DNA of 42,407 bases from contig JAEUJZ010000163.1 in NCBI GenBank assembly GCA_016794505.1, positions 1 to 42,407 of the forward strand, written 5' to 3'. The notes under the pieces were generated by a model. The model had not been told where the DNA came from. It saw only the letters and a list, made by a program, of their open reading frames with translations, and ran no database searches. This stretch comes from Myxococcales bacterium (lineage in GTDB: Bacteria; Myxococcota_A; Polyangia; Palsa-1104; JAEUJZ01). This document shows positions 8,861-16,821 of the stretch, piece after piece (the stretch's first letter is position 1; the number at the start of each line of letters is the position of its first letter). Made by a program: the position numbers and the translations under genes.

Positions 8861-9757
8861 ATGCGTACTCAACTTCTCCTTAACTTGACGCGCGAGTCGG
8901 CGCGTTCCCGTCTCGCTGGCTGTCTGGACGGACGGCTCGGCTCGAAGTCAACCCGGCGAGCGCTGCGATTTCTGGTCGCGCTGCTCCTGCTCGGCATCGG
9001 GGCATCCATGGGCTGCAAAGCCGACCCGATGATGGTCGTGGATCGCAAGCCCAAGGACATGGCCTCATCCAGCGACGATGCAGCCATGGGCTGTGACTCG
9101 TCGCGCTGCGAGAATCCTGACAGTCAGTGCTGCAACGGCGAGCCGTGCATCGATGTCAACAGCAACCCCTTCCACTGCGGCGGCTGCGGCAAGGTCTGCG
9201 GCAATCGCGAGGTCTGCGCGGCCGGTAGCTGCGTGTGCCGCGGCGGGGGCCGTGATCAGGTGTGCTCGGCGGGCACGCTGTGCTGCTTCGACGGCTGCCG
9301 CGACGTGATGAAGGACACCATGAACTGCGGTGGCTGCAACCGCGTCTGCGTCGCGGGCGAGACCTGCGATGGCGGTACCTGCAAGTGTGGTCCTGCCGGC
9401 CTGTCGTGCCGCTCGGGTCAGACCTGCTGCGGCAGTGGCTGCAGCAGCCTGCTCGACGATCCCAAGAACTGCGGCAAGTGCGGCAAAGAGTGTCCCATGG
9501 GCAAGGCCTGCAAAGGCGGCGTCTGCGAAGGGGAGTGCGCCGTGCCCTGCGGCGGCGTTGAGCGCTGCTGCGATGGTATGTGCGTGAACGTTCTCAATAA
9601 CCCGAAGCACTGTGGGGGCTGCGGTCGCGACTGCTCGGTCCTGTCGCCGTTCCCCATTCCGGGCTGCTTGGTCGGCAACTGCATCGACCTGCGCATGATG
9701 GATATGGCCATGCCAGCCGATATGTCGATGCCGATGGACATGTCGATGCGCGACTAG
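8861..9757 (+). CDS. Cys-rich secreted lipoprotein
   Basis: About 298 aa. A charged N-terminus is followed by a hydrophobic stretch FLVALLLLGIGASMGC that ends in a lipobox-like GASMGC, so the protein is probably lipid-anchored and exported. The mature part contains about four Cys-rich units of the form NCGGCxxxC (HCGGCGKVCG, NCGGCNRVCV, NCGKCGKECP, HCGGCGRDCS) with intervening CC pairs. This pattern is common in surface proteins of Myxococcota and resembles plant Stig1-like Cys repeats. The tail is Met/Asp/Pro-rich. There is no Shine-Dalgarno site at 8849 or 8861; the promoter position favours 8861. The n-region before the hydrophobic core is unusually long (about 40 residues), so the start remains uncertain. 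Function unknown; disulfide-rich adhesion or envelope roles are guesses. Confidence 0.85.
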   Translation: MRTQLLLNLTRESARSRLAGCLDGRLGSKSTRRALRFLVALLLLGIGASMGCKADPMMVVDRKPKDMASSSDDAAMGCDSSRCENPDSQCCNGEPCIDVNSNPFHCGGCGKVCGNREVCAAGSCVCRGGGRDQVCSAGTLCCFDGCRDVMKDTMNCGGCNRVCVAGETCDGGTCKCGPAGLSCRSGQTCCGSGCSSLLDDPKNCGKCGKECPMGKACKGGVCEGECAVPCGGVERCCDGMCVNVLNNPKHCGGCGRDCSVLSPFPIPGCLVGNCIDLRMMDMAMPADMSMPMDMSMRD

Positions 9758-9775
9758 CCTGCGAGCCACTCAGCC

Positions 9776-10528
9776 ATGATCTCGCTTCACGTCAACATCG
9801 ACCACGTCGCGACGCTGCGGCAGGCGCGCGGTACGCCGTATCCCGATCCGGTGTGGGCCGCATCCATCTGCGAGCTAGCCGGAGCGCAGGGCATCACCGT
9901 GCATCTGCGCGAAGATCGACGGCACATCCAAGATCGCGACGTCGAGCTGTTGCGCCAGACGGTGCGGGGCGTACTGAACCTAGAAATGGCGGCCACCTCG
10001 GCGATGGTCGAGCGAGCCTTGGCCATTCGTCCCGATGTAGTCACGCTGGTGCCCGAGCGCCGCGAAGAGCGTACGACCGAAGGCGGCTTGGACTGCACGG
10101 GCAGTCATCGCGGACAAGTGGCCGCAGCCGTGCAAGCGCTGGGTCAGGTCGGCATTGCCGTCTCGCTGTTCATTGCGCCCGAGGCATCTCAGGTGCGGGC
10201 CGCGCTGCAGCTTGGCGTGCCGCGCATCGAGCTACACACCGGGCACTACTGCGACGCGACGCTGGATGCCCGCCGTCCCGATGGACGCAGCAAAGAGCGC
10301 GCAGATGCCGAGCTAGAACACTTGGCCGCCGCCGCTGAAGAAGCAGTCAGCCATGGCTTGCACGTCGCTGCGGGTCATGGCCTGGACTACAACAACGTTC
10401 GCCCCGTCGCTGCCATCCCCGGCATCGAGGAACTGAATATCGGTCACGCCCTCATCGCCCGCGCTGTGCTGGTCGGCCTCGACCGCGCCACGCGCGACAT
10501 GCTGGATATCCTGCAATCGGTGTCATGA
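9776..10528 (+). CDS. pdxJ: Pyridoxine 5'-phosphate synthase
   Basis: A 250-aa TIM-barrel enzyme that condenses 1-deoxyxylulose 5-phosphate with 3-amino-2-oxopropyl phosphate to make pyridoxine 5'-phosphate, the last ring-forming step of the DXP-dependent vitamin B6 pathway. The opening MISLHVNIDHVATLRQARG is the family signature. Active-site stretches are ITVHLREDRRHI, LNLEMAAT, VTLVPERREERTTEGGLD, RIELHTGHYC and HGLHVAAGHGLDYNN, ending in EELNIGHALIARAV. Length is normal. The stop overlaps the next start as ATGA, so it is translationally coupled to the sulfatase-like gene, although the two have no evident biochemical link. Confidence 0.97.
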   Translation: MISLHVNIDHVATLRQARGTPYPDPVWAASICELAGAQGITVHLREDRRHIQDRDVELLRQTVRGVLNLEMAATSAMVERALAIRPDVVTLVPERREERTTEGGLDCTGSHRGQVAAAVQALGQVGIAVSLFIAPEASQVRAALQLGVPRIELHTGHYCDATLDARRPDGRSKERADAELEHLAAAAEEAVSHGLHVAAGHGLDYNNVRPVAAIPGIEELNIGHALIARAVLVGLDRATRDMLDILQSVS

Positions 10529-12732
10529 AAATCAACTGGACCGCCCTGCTGTTGACCGCTTCGACGGTCACGCACGCGGCTGCCACGGCTCCGCCGAAGG
10601 CCCCGCCTGCGAATCCCACCAAGAACAACGACAGCGACGGAACGGAACGCCATCCGGTGTTCGATCTGATCGCCAACCGAACGCTCGCCCACTTGGAACA
10701 GCGCGGGGGCCTTGTGCTGCCCGCGGGCTCACCTGGCTTCGTTCGCTATGCCCACTTTGGTCGACCCACTCCGACGTGGAAAGCGCGAGTGTCCATCGAT
10801 GGCACGATGACGGCGCTGGCCCAGGCGAGCGCACGGCTGCAGGTACCGCTGTCGGCCACAGCGGCGGCTGGATCCAGCGTGTTTCTGCGCGTCAAAGTGC
10901 TGTCGCCGTCTTCGGTAAAGCTGAGCGCTGGCGGTAAAGCCACGGCGGCCGTACCGCTGAAGCCGGGCTGGCAGACCGTCGAGCTAAAGCTGCCGCCGGG
11001 TTCGCTGCACGCTGGGGAAAATGCGCTGGCCTTCACCTTTGCGCACGTGGGCAGCTGGCCAGTGCCCAACAGTCCCGCCCCACTGCGCGCTGCGGCGGCA
11101 GTGCAGTGGCTGCAAGTCGGGGGCAAAGAGCCGCCCGCGGACTACCTGCCACCGCGAATCTCCGACGGCAGTAAGCTGCTCATGCCGCCGGATTCGGTGC
11201 TGCACTATTACGTCTATGTGCCGCGCGGAGGAGCGCTGCGCGTGCAAGGTCAGGGGACGAGCTGCGCGCTTAAGCTGTCGCTGGATGGCGGCAAGAGCAG
11301 CGTCGACAAAGCGCCACGTGACCTGCCTCTTGATGGCAGTGCGGTCTCGCTGGCGGCCCACGCCAATGAAGTGCGACGCGTCTCGCTGGCAAACCCAGGC
11401 TGTCCACAGCTTGCGCTGAACAGCGCAGAGCTGCTGACGCTGGGCCCGGCCCCATCGCTGCGCAAGACAGAAAAGCCGCGCAACATCATCATCTGGCTGT
11501 CGGATGACACGCGCGCCGACAAGTACAAGCTGTGGAACAAGGCCTCGCGCGTCGAGACGCCTGTGCTCGATGCCTTCAGTGAAAAGGCCACGCGCTTCGC
11601 CGTCACCTACTCGCAAGGCAACGAGTCGCGCGTCAGTCATGCGTCGCTGTTTACCGGGCTTTATCCGGCGCAGCATCGCTTCATCAGCGACAAGGCCGTG
11701 CTGCCCCCGCAGCTAACGCTGATTCCCGAGGCCATTCGTCCCGCGGGGCTCTATCACATCGCGCACATCGCGAACGGCTACATCACCAAGCGCTGGGGCT
11801 TCGGCGATGGCTGGGATTTCCTAAAGAACCACATTCATGAAGGTGGAGGCCTCAAGGGCGAAGACTTGGTCGCAGCTGCGAAGACCTTTCTGACCAAGAA
11901 CCCCGCAGGCAAAAAGCCTTTCTTTATGTACCTGGGGACCATCGATGCACACGTGTCGTGGCGAGCGCATGAGCCATGGATCTCGAAGTACGATCCCGAG
12001 AGCTATAGCGGTCCTTTCGTTAAGGGCTGCATGGATCCGCAGCTCGATCGCATCGTCGCTGGTCAGCTGCAGATCACGCCGCGCGACCGGCAGCGTGTGA
12101 TTGCGCTATACGACAGCGACATCTCGTACAACGACCAGCAATTCGGTGCGCTGCTCGACTTGCTGAAGAAGACCGGCAACGACAACAACACGCTGATCGT
12201 GTTCACCAGTGATCACGGCGAAGAATTCTGGGACCACGGTCGCATCGGGCACGGACAATCGCTGCGGCAAGAGCTGATCCATATCCCGTTGTGGATCTAT
12301 TACCCGCCGCTCTTCCCCGGTGGACGCGTCGTTGAAGAAGGCACGGAGCTCGTCGATATCCTGCCCACGTTGACCGATGCCCTGGGCTTGCCCACGCCCA
12401 AGGATGTGCAGGGCGAGTCCTTGATTCCAGTCGCGCAAGGGGTCGGCGCGGGCTATCCGCGTCCTGCTGTTGCCAGCCAGTATGAGCTCTCGCACACCAT
12501 GCGACTTGGACGCTACAAGCTGCTGGTAAGTGGCGGGGGCCAGGTCAAGCTGTTTGACGGCGCCGAGGATCTTGGCGAGGCGCGCGAGCTCAGTGCGAGC
12601 GAGCCCATCGCGCTGCGTCACCTGACCGATGCCATGTCGCTGTGGCTGGCGTATCAAGCGCAGTGGAAAAAGACGCGCTGGGGTGTCGCATCCAACCACC
12701 GACCTGAGCTCGCGGCCGACTTGGAAAAATAG
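10525..12732 (+). CDS. Secreted sulfatase-family protein (Ser at nucleophile site)
   Basis: A 735-aa protein with an N-terminal signal peptide (MKINWTALLLTASTVTHAAA). Residues about 50-310 form a beta-rich region of no clear family; a sulfatase/alkaline phosphatase-superfamily domain runs from about 318. The metal site begins NIIIWLSDDTRAD (Asp327/328), and the distal metal motif TSDHGEEFWDHGRIGHG is intact. The core sulfatase motif C/S-x-P-S-R is represented by SRVSHASLFTG (368-378). The nucleophile position would be Ser368 and the Pro is replaced by Val, so formylglycine maturation is uncertain. It could be a Ser-type sulfatase, which needs an anaerobic AtsB-like activator not seen here, or a phosphodiesterase or transferase of the same fold. 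It overlaps pdxJ by 4 nt. Family membership is firm; substrate unknown. Confidence 0.88.
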   Translation: MKINWTALLLTASTVTHAAATAPPKAPPANPTKNNDSDGTERHPVFDLIANRTLAHLEQRGGLVLPAGSPGFVRYAHFGRPTPTWKARVSIDGTMTALAQASARLQVPLSATAAAGSSVFLRVKVLSPSSVKLSAGGKATAAVPLKPGWQTVELKLPPGSLHAGENALAFTFAHVGSWPVPNSPAPLRAAAAVQWLQVGGKEPPADYLPPRISDGSKLLMPPDSVLHYYVYVPRGGALRVQGQGTSCALKLSLDGGKSSVDKAPRDLPLDGSAVSLAAHANEVRRVSLANPGCPQLALNSAELLTLGPAPSLRKTEKPRNIIIWLSDDTRADKYKLWNKASRVETPVLDAFSEKATRFAVTYSQGNESRVSHASLFTGLYPAQHRFISDKAVLPPQLTLIPEAIRPAGLYHIAHIANGYITKRWGFGDGWDFLKNHIHEGGGLKGEDLVAAAKTFLTKNPAGKKPFFMYLGTIDAHVSWRAHEPWISKYDPESYSGPFVKGCMDPQLDRIVAGQLQITPRDRQRVIALYDSDISYNDQQFGALLDLLKKTGNDNNTLIVFTSDHGEEFWDHGRIGHGQSLRQELIHIPLWIYYPPLFPGGRVVEEGTELVDILPTLTDALGLPTPKDVQGESLIPVAQGVGAGYPRPAVASQYELSHTMRLGRYKLLVSGGGQVKLFDGAEDLGEARELSASEPIALRHLTDAMSLWLAYQAQWKKTRWGVASNHRPELAADLEK

Positions 12733-13043
12733 CCCGCAATTCCGGCAGGCTGTCCGGGCCGCCATGTGGTTCTGCCATCGGCCGCAGCCACGTCCCCAAA
12801 GCCTGGCCAGCCGAGCGCGCTCCGTCTCATCCGGCGATTGACTCACGGACGAGAGTTGTCATACGATGGCACACGCACATGGGATTCTTGTATTGGGCGC
12901 CATGGTCTCGCACCGTCCGCTCCCGCAACGCAACGAGCACCAAGCCTGCTGCGTGCGGAGTCCGCTTGGTGCAAGGCGGTCCACAGCGAGCTTGCCAACC
13001 AGGCGTGCCACCCATGGTTCATCACTGCGCGTAAGGGGCCTCC
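12733..13043. other. Intergenic region, no convincing gene
   Basis: This 311-bp gap holds only frames with shadow-like composition. The one signal I see is a candidate promoter at 12838-12867 for the downstream kinase. Confidence 0.5.
12838..12867 (+). promoter_or_regulatory. Candidate sigma70-type promoter for PEGA kinase
   Basis: TTGACT (12838-12843) and TACGAT (12862-12867) are 18 bp apart. A start near 12875 would give a 5' UTR of about 170 nt before the GTG start at 13044. Both hexamers are imperfect. Confidence 0.35.
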
Positions 13044-15872
13044 GTGCGTCTTCCTGCACCGTTTGGTAAGTACCTGCTCCTTGAGCGTATCTCCGTCGGT
13101 GGGATGGCCGAAGTCTTCAAGGCCAAGGCGTTCGGCGTCGAAGGCTTCGAAAAGATCATCGCCATCAAAAAGATCCTGCCGTCGATGGCAGAGGATGCTG
13201 ACTTCATCCAGATGTTCATCGACGAGGCGAAGATCTGCAGTCAGCTGAACCATGCCAACGTCTGCCAGGTCTTCGAGCTTGGCAAGATCGACGATAGCCA
13301 CTTCATCGCTATGGAGTTCATCTGGGGCAAAGATCTGCTCCAGATCCAGAATCGCTTCCGCCGTCTGCGCAAACAGATGTCGCTGCAACAAGCGGCATTC
13401 GTCGCCTCGAAAATCTGCGAGGGCCTCGACTATGCCCACCGCAAAAAGGACGCCAACGGCAAGCCGCTGAACATCATCCACCGCGACGTCTCGCCGCAGA
13501 ACGTCATCGTCAGCTACGACGGCGAGTGCAAGGTCATCGACTTCGGTATCGCCAAGGCGGCCTCGCGCTCGTCAAAGACACAGGCCGGCGTGCTCAAGGG
13601 CAAGTTCGGTTACATGAGCCCCGAGCAGATCGCCGGCAAGACGCTGGATCGTCGCGCCGATATCTTTGCCATCGCGACGATCTTGTACGAGCTCTTGACG
13701 CTGGAGCGCCTGTTTCTGGGCGAGAGCGACTTCGCCACCCTGGAAAAGGTGCGCAACGTCGCCGTGCCGCCGCCATCGCAAGTGCGCAAGGATGTCCCGC
13801 CAGAGCTAGACCGCATCATCATGAAGGGGCTCGCCAAAGAGGTAGACGACCGCTACCAGTGGGCGAGCGAGATGCAGGACGATCTGGCGGACTTTCTGGC
13901 CCTGACCGAGCCGGTCTACAACAACAAACAGCTCTCGATCTGGATGCGCGAGAACTTCATGGCCGAGCTCAAGAAAGAGGGCCAGGTTCTCGAAGAGCAG
14001 CGCAAAATCGGCAAAGAAGCGATGGCCGCGGGACCTGGGGCGGCGAAGTCCGGCCCTCCACTCTCGGCCAAGCTGCGGCCTCCGACGCTGGCCCCTGGCT
14101 CTGTGCCACCTGGCGCAATGCCGGCAAGCACACCGAGCGCCTCGTCCATGCCGGCCAAGCCCACGAGCCAGCCCGTAGTCGCGGCCGACGAAAACGAGGG
14201 CCACACGCTCATCGAAGAGCCGGCGGAAGAGCTCGCCGAGCCGGACAGCGAAGGGCCTCTTTCCAACGAGAAGACGTCGATTGTCGAGCCAGGACAAGAG
14301 CCAGGTCCTGAGCTACGAGGCGAAGCAACGCGGGTGCTCGATCCAAGCTCGGATCCGCAGCCAGGCGGTGGCGAGATGCCGGGTGCAGCGACGGTGGTGT
14401 TTGATACCAACGCGCATCCTCCGGCTGCGCCAGCCCCCGCGCCGGCCCCGATGCCGGTCATGCAGCAGCCCATGCCGATGGCGATGCCGATGCAAGATCC
14501 CTATGCGGCCGCAGCGGCCGCGGCGGCCGGCTATCCACCGGGGCAGATGCCGATGCCGGGTCAAATGCCGGGGATGCCGCCAGGCGTTCCGGGGGGCTAT
14601 GCATCGGCCGTGATGTCCGCCATGCAGATGCCGGTAGCCGGCCCGTATGGCACCAGCCAGTTTGGCGCCATGCCTGGAACCGGCAACACCGGCATGATGA
14701 TGCTGCCGCAAGGCGGCATGATGCCGGGTCAACCCATGGGCATGTTCCCCGGCCAGGTGGCACAGCCCGCCAAGAACGCGCTGCTTAAAGACATCCTCAT
14801 CGGTGTCGGTGTTGCCATTGCCGTCGTCGCGCTGGTCTTGGGAATCAAGTTCGCTTTGGCCCCCGGCAAAGGCACCGTCATCGTCAACATCGTTCCGCCA
14901 CGCACTGCGACGATCTACATCGATGGCGCAGAGCATGGACGCGCCGATGCCAACGCTGCCTACGTCGTCAAAGATCTGCCGCGCGGCAAGCACTTGATGC
15001 TGGTGCGGGCCGATGATGGCGAAGCGCAGCTCCCCTTTGAGCTGGCGTCCGAGCTGATGCAGCTTGCTGTGCCGCTTTCGGCGGCAGGCTCTGCGCCACA
15101 AAACTCCTCGGGCGCGTCAGGCACAAGCGCGACGCAAGGCAGCGGCACGCTTCGCTTGAAGCTGCCCCCGGAAGGAGCGCTGGTCTCGATCAACGGCAAG
15201 CTGGTCTCGGACAAAGATGTAAAGAACGGCATCTTGGTACCGGCTGGCGTGCCCAACGACGTAAAGGTCAGCAAGGCTGGCAAGCAAGAAGAGCGCTTCA
15301 CCGTCACGCTGTCACCCGGACAGGAGTTCGAGCGCACCATCGAGTTGAAAGATGGCCGCGGTCGCCTATCGATCATCACGCGACCTGGTGGCGCCGAGGT
15401 GCAGATCAACGGTCGTGTCTATGGCAAGTCGCCGCTGACGATCGATGACCTGGATCCATCGAAGCCAGCGAAGGTAACGATCAAGCGGCGCGGCGGCTCG
15501 CTGACCCGCGTGATCAGCTTTGATGCCGCGCTTGAGCAGACGCTCGACATCGAGCTAAGCAGCGGCAAAGAACGCAACAGCGAAGAGCGCAGCAGCGGCG
15601 GCGGTGCAAGCAGCAGCGCAGGCTCTGCGCAGCCCTCTGCGGGTGCGGGTGAAGGTTTCTTGATCGCCAACACACATCCATGGGCCAAGGTCTTCATCGA
15701 CAGCAAGGACACTGGCAAGACCACGCCCATCGGTCCGCGCGATCGCATCGCGCTTAAGTCCGGCAAGCATGTCGTCACGTTCGTCACCAGCGACAAGCGG
15801 GTCAGCGTCGAGGTCAACATCAAGGCTGGCGAAGAGACCAAGCTGGTGAAAGACCTCAACGACAGCAACTAA
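13044..15872 (+). CDS. Membrane-anchored Ser/Thr kinase with PEGA-like repeats
   Basis: A 942-aa protein. The kinase domain (about 8-290) has the Gly loop RISVGGMAEVF, ATP-binding Lys42 in AIKK, the catalytic loop HRDVSPQN, DFG (VIDFGIAK) and a YMSPEQ activation segment, so it should be active. A Pro/Ala/Met-rich low-complexity linker follows (about 330-570). One transmembrane helix is near 580-600 (GVGVAIAVVALVLGIKFAL). The C-terminal part would be periplasmic and holds PEGA-type beta repeats, e.g. VIVNIVPPRTATIYIDGAEH and LSIITRPGGAEVQINGRVYG, plus a final IANTHPWAKVFIDSKDTGK unit. The start is GTG with AAGGGG 6-11 nt upstream. This architecture, with the kinase inside and PEGA outside, is frequent in Myxococcota and suggests envelope sensing. 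The substrate is not shown. Confidence 0.94.
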   Translation: MRLPAPFGKYLLLERISVGGMAEVFKAKAFGVEGFEKIIAIKKILPSMAEDADFIQMFIDEAKICSQLNHANVCQVFELGKIDDSHFIAMEFIWGKDLLQIQNRFRRLRKQMSLQQAAFVASKICEGLDYAHRKKDANGKPLNIIHRDVSPQNVIVSYDGECKVIDFGIAKAASRSSKTQAGVLKGKFGYMSPEQIAGKTLDRRADIFAIATILYELLTLERLFLGESDFATLEKVRNVAVPPPSQVRKDVPPELDRIIMKGLAKEVDDRYQWASEMQDDLADFLALTEPVYNNKQLSIWMRENFMAELKKEGQVLEEQRKIGKEAMAAGPGAAKSGPPLSAKLRPPTLAPGSVPPGAMPASTPSASSMPAKPTSQPVVAADENEGHTLIEEPAEELAEPDSEGPLSNEKTSIVEPGQEPGPELRGEATRVLDPSSDPQPGGGEMPGAATVVFDTNAHPPAAPAPAPAPMPVMQQPMPMAMPMQDPYAAAAAAAAGYPPGQMPMPGQMPGMPPGVPGGYASAVMSAMQMPVAGPYGTSQFGAMPGTGNTGMMMLPQGGMMPGQPMGMFPGQVAQPAKNALLKDILIGVGVAIAVVALVLGIKFALAPGKGTVIVNIVPPRTATIYIDGAEHGRADANAAYVVKDLPRGKHLMLVRADDGEAQLPFELASELMQLAVPLSAAGSAPQNSSGASGTSATQGSGTLRLKLPPEGALVSINGKLVSDKDVKNGILVPAGVPNDVKVSKAGKQEERFTVTLSPGQEFERTIELKDGRGRLSIITRPGGAEVQINGRVYGKSPLTIDDLDPSKPAKVTIKRRGGSLTRVISFDAALEQTLDIELSSGKERNSEERSSGGGASSSAGSAQPSAGAGEGFLIANTHPWAKVFIDSKDTGKTTPIGPRDRIALKSGKHVVTFVTSDKRVSVEVNIKAGEETKLVKDLNDSN

Positions 15873-15964
15873 GAGCGCAAGCACTACTGCCCGGTTCCAT
15901 CGTCGAGCACTTCGGTATATCCTGCTTTAGATCGGCGTCGCGCTGATCGTTGGTTGGGGGATTG

Positions 15965-16780
15965 ATGAAGCGGCGAGACTGCAGGCCTGCCGCCGCCATG
16001 CGGCTGCTCTTCGTGTTGTTCTGTCTGGGGCTCGGCTCTCAGGCTCAGGCCCAGAGCGCCAACGTCACGCCGCCGCTCGTGGTCGTCGATCCCAAGGTGG
16101 CCGATGGCCCCGAACCGCCCCCCGCTGGTTATCAGGCACTGCCAGGTCCCGACGATCCCGAGCCGCCCCCCGCCGGAGAGACACCGGCTGGAGCCGATCC
16201 GGTCAGCTCTGCTGAGCACTTGCGACGCAGCGTGGAAGCGTTTCAGAGCAAAGACTTCCTCCGCGCCGCCACGGAATTGCAGGCAGCGTATCGGCAGGAT
16301 CCCAAGCCGCTTCTGTTGTTCAACATTGGCCAAGCCTATCGCCGTGCCGGTCGCGCGCAGGAAGCGCTCGATGCGTATGAGCAGTTCATGCGCGCCGATC
16401 CCAAGAGCCCGCTACGCCCCGAAACTGAAGGCTACTGCAACGACATGCGCACTCTTCTCGAAGAGCAGAAGCGCAAGGCGCAGGTCGAAAGCGCGCTGGC
16501 AAGCGAGAAACAAGCCGCGGTCGAAAAAGAAAAAGCTCTGCGCACTGAAAAAGAACGCACGGCTCTGGCCCAGCAGAAGCTACAGCAAGAGCGCAAGCGC
16601 GCAGAGGATGAGCTCTCGCGACAAAAAGCTCGACGACGACTCATCATCGGACTCAGCGTTGGGGCGATCTCGCTGGCCGTGCTTGGGGGAGCAGCCGTCG
16701 CTGTAGGCGTCGCACTGCGCCCCAAAGATCCCACAACCGATGGTGGCTTTGTGAACGTCAGCTTCGCGCTGTCGCGCTGA
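15965..16780 (+). CDS. TPR / coiled-coil protein with signal peptide and C-terminal TM
   Basis: A 271-aa protein from the ATG at 15965, which has a G-run 4-8 nt upstream; an in-frame TTG at 15950 is less likely. The signal peptide is MRLLFVLFCLGLGSQAQAQS, cleaved at an AQA site. A Pro-rich spacer follows, then one or two TPR units (about 85-150: FLRAATELQAAYRQDPKPLL, FNIGQAYRRAGRAQEALDAY). A Lys/Glu/Gln-rich coiled coil (about 155-225) precedes a C-terminal hydrophobic helix (LIIGLSVGAISLAVLGGAAV). This layout recurs next to PEGA kinases in Myxococcota, and the kinase lies just upstream. The protein probably acts as an envelope scaffold. Partner and function are unknown. Confidence 0.88.
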   Translation: MKRRDCRPAAAMRLLFVLFCLGLGSQAQAQSANVTPPLVVVDPKVADGPEPPPAGYQALPGPDDPEPPPAGETPAGADPVSSAEHLRRSVEAFQSKDFLRAATELQAAYRQDPKPLLLFNIGQAYRRAGRAQEALDAYEQFMRADPKSPLRPETEGYCNDMRTLLEEQKRKAQVESALASEKQAAVEKEKALRTEKERTALAQQKLQQERKRAEDELSRQKARRRLIIGLSVGAISLAVLGGAAVAVGVALRPKDPTTDGGFVNVSFALSR

Positions 16781-16821
16781 TCGACAGTCGAGCATTCCCG
16801 CATCAGACCGAGGAGGAGGTC

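Noticed and set aside
12843..13481. 212-aa frame antisense to the start of the PEGA kinase
   Set aside because: Mirror of the kinase N-lobe; a start in the gap is not supported.
14313..15101. 262-aa His/Arg-rich frame antisense to the PEGA kinase
   Set aside because: Composition is that of a mirror of the Met/Pro/Ala linker. I do not accept it as a His-rich protein.
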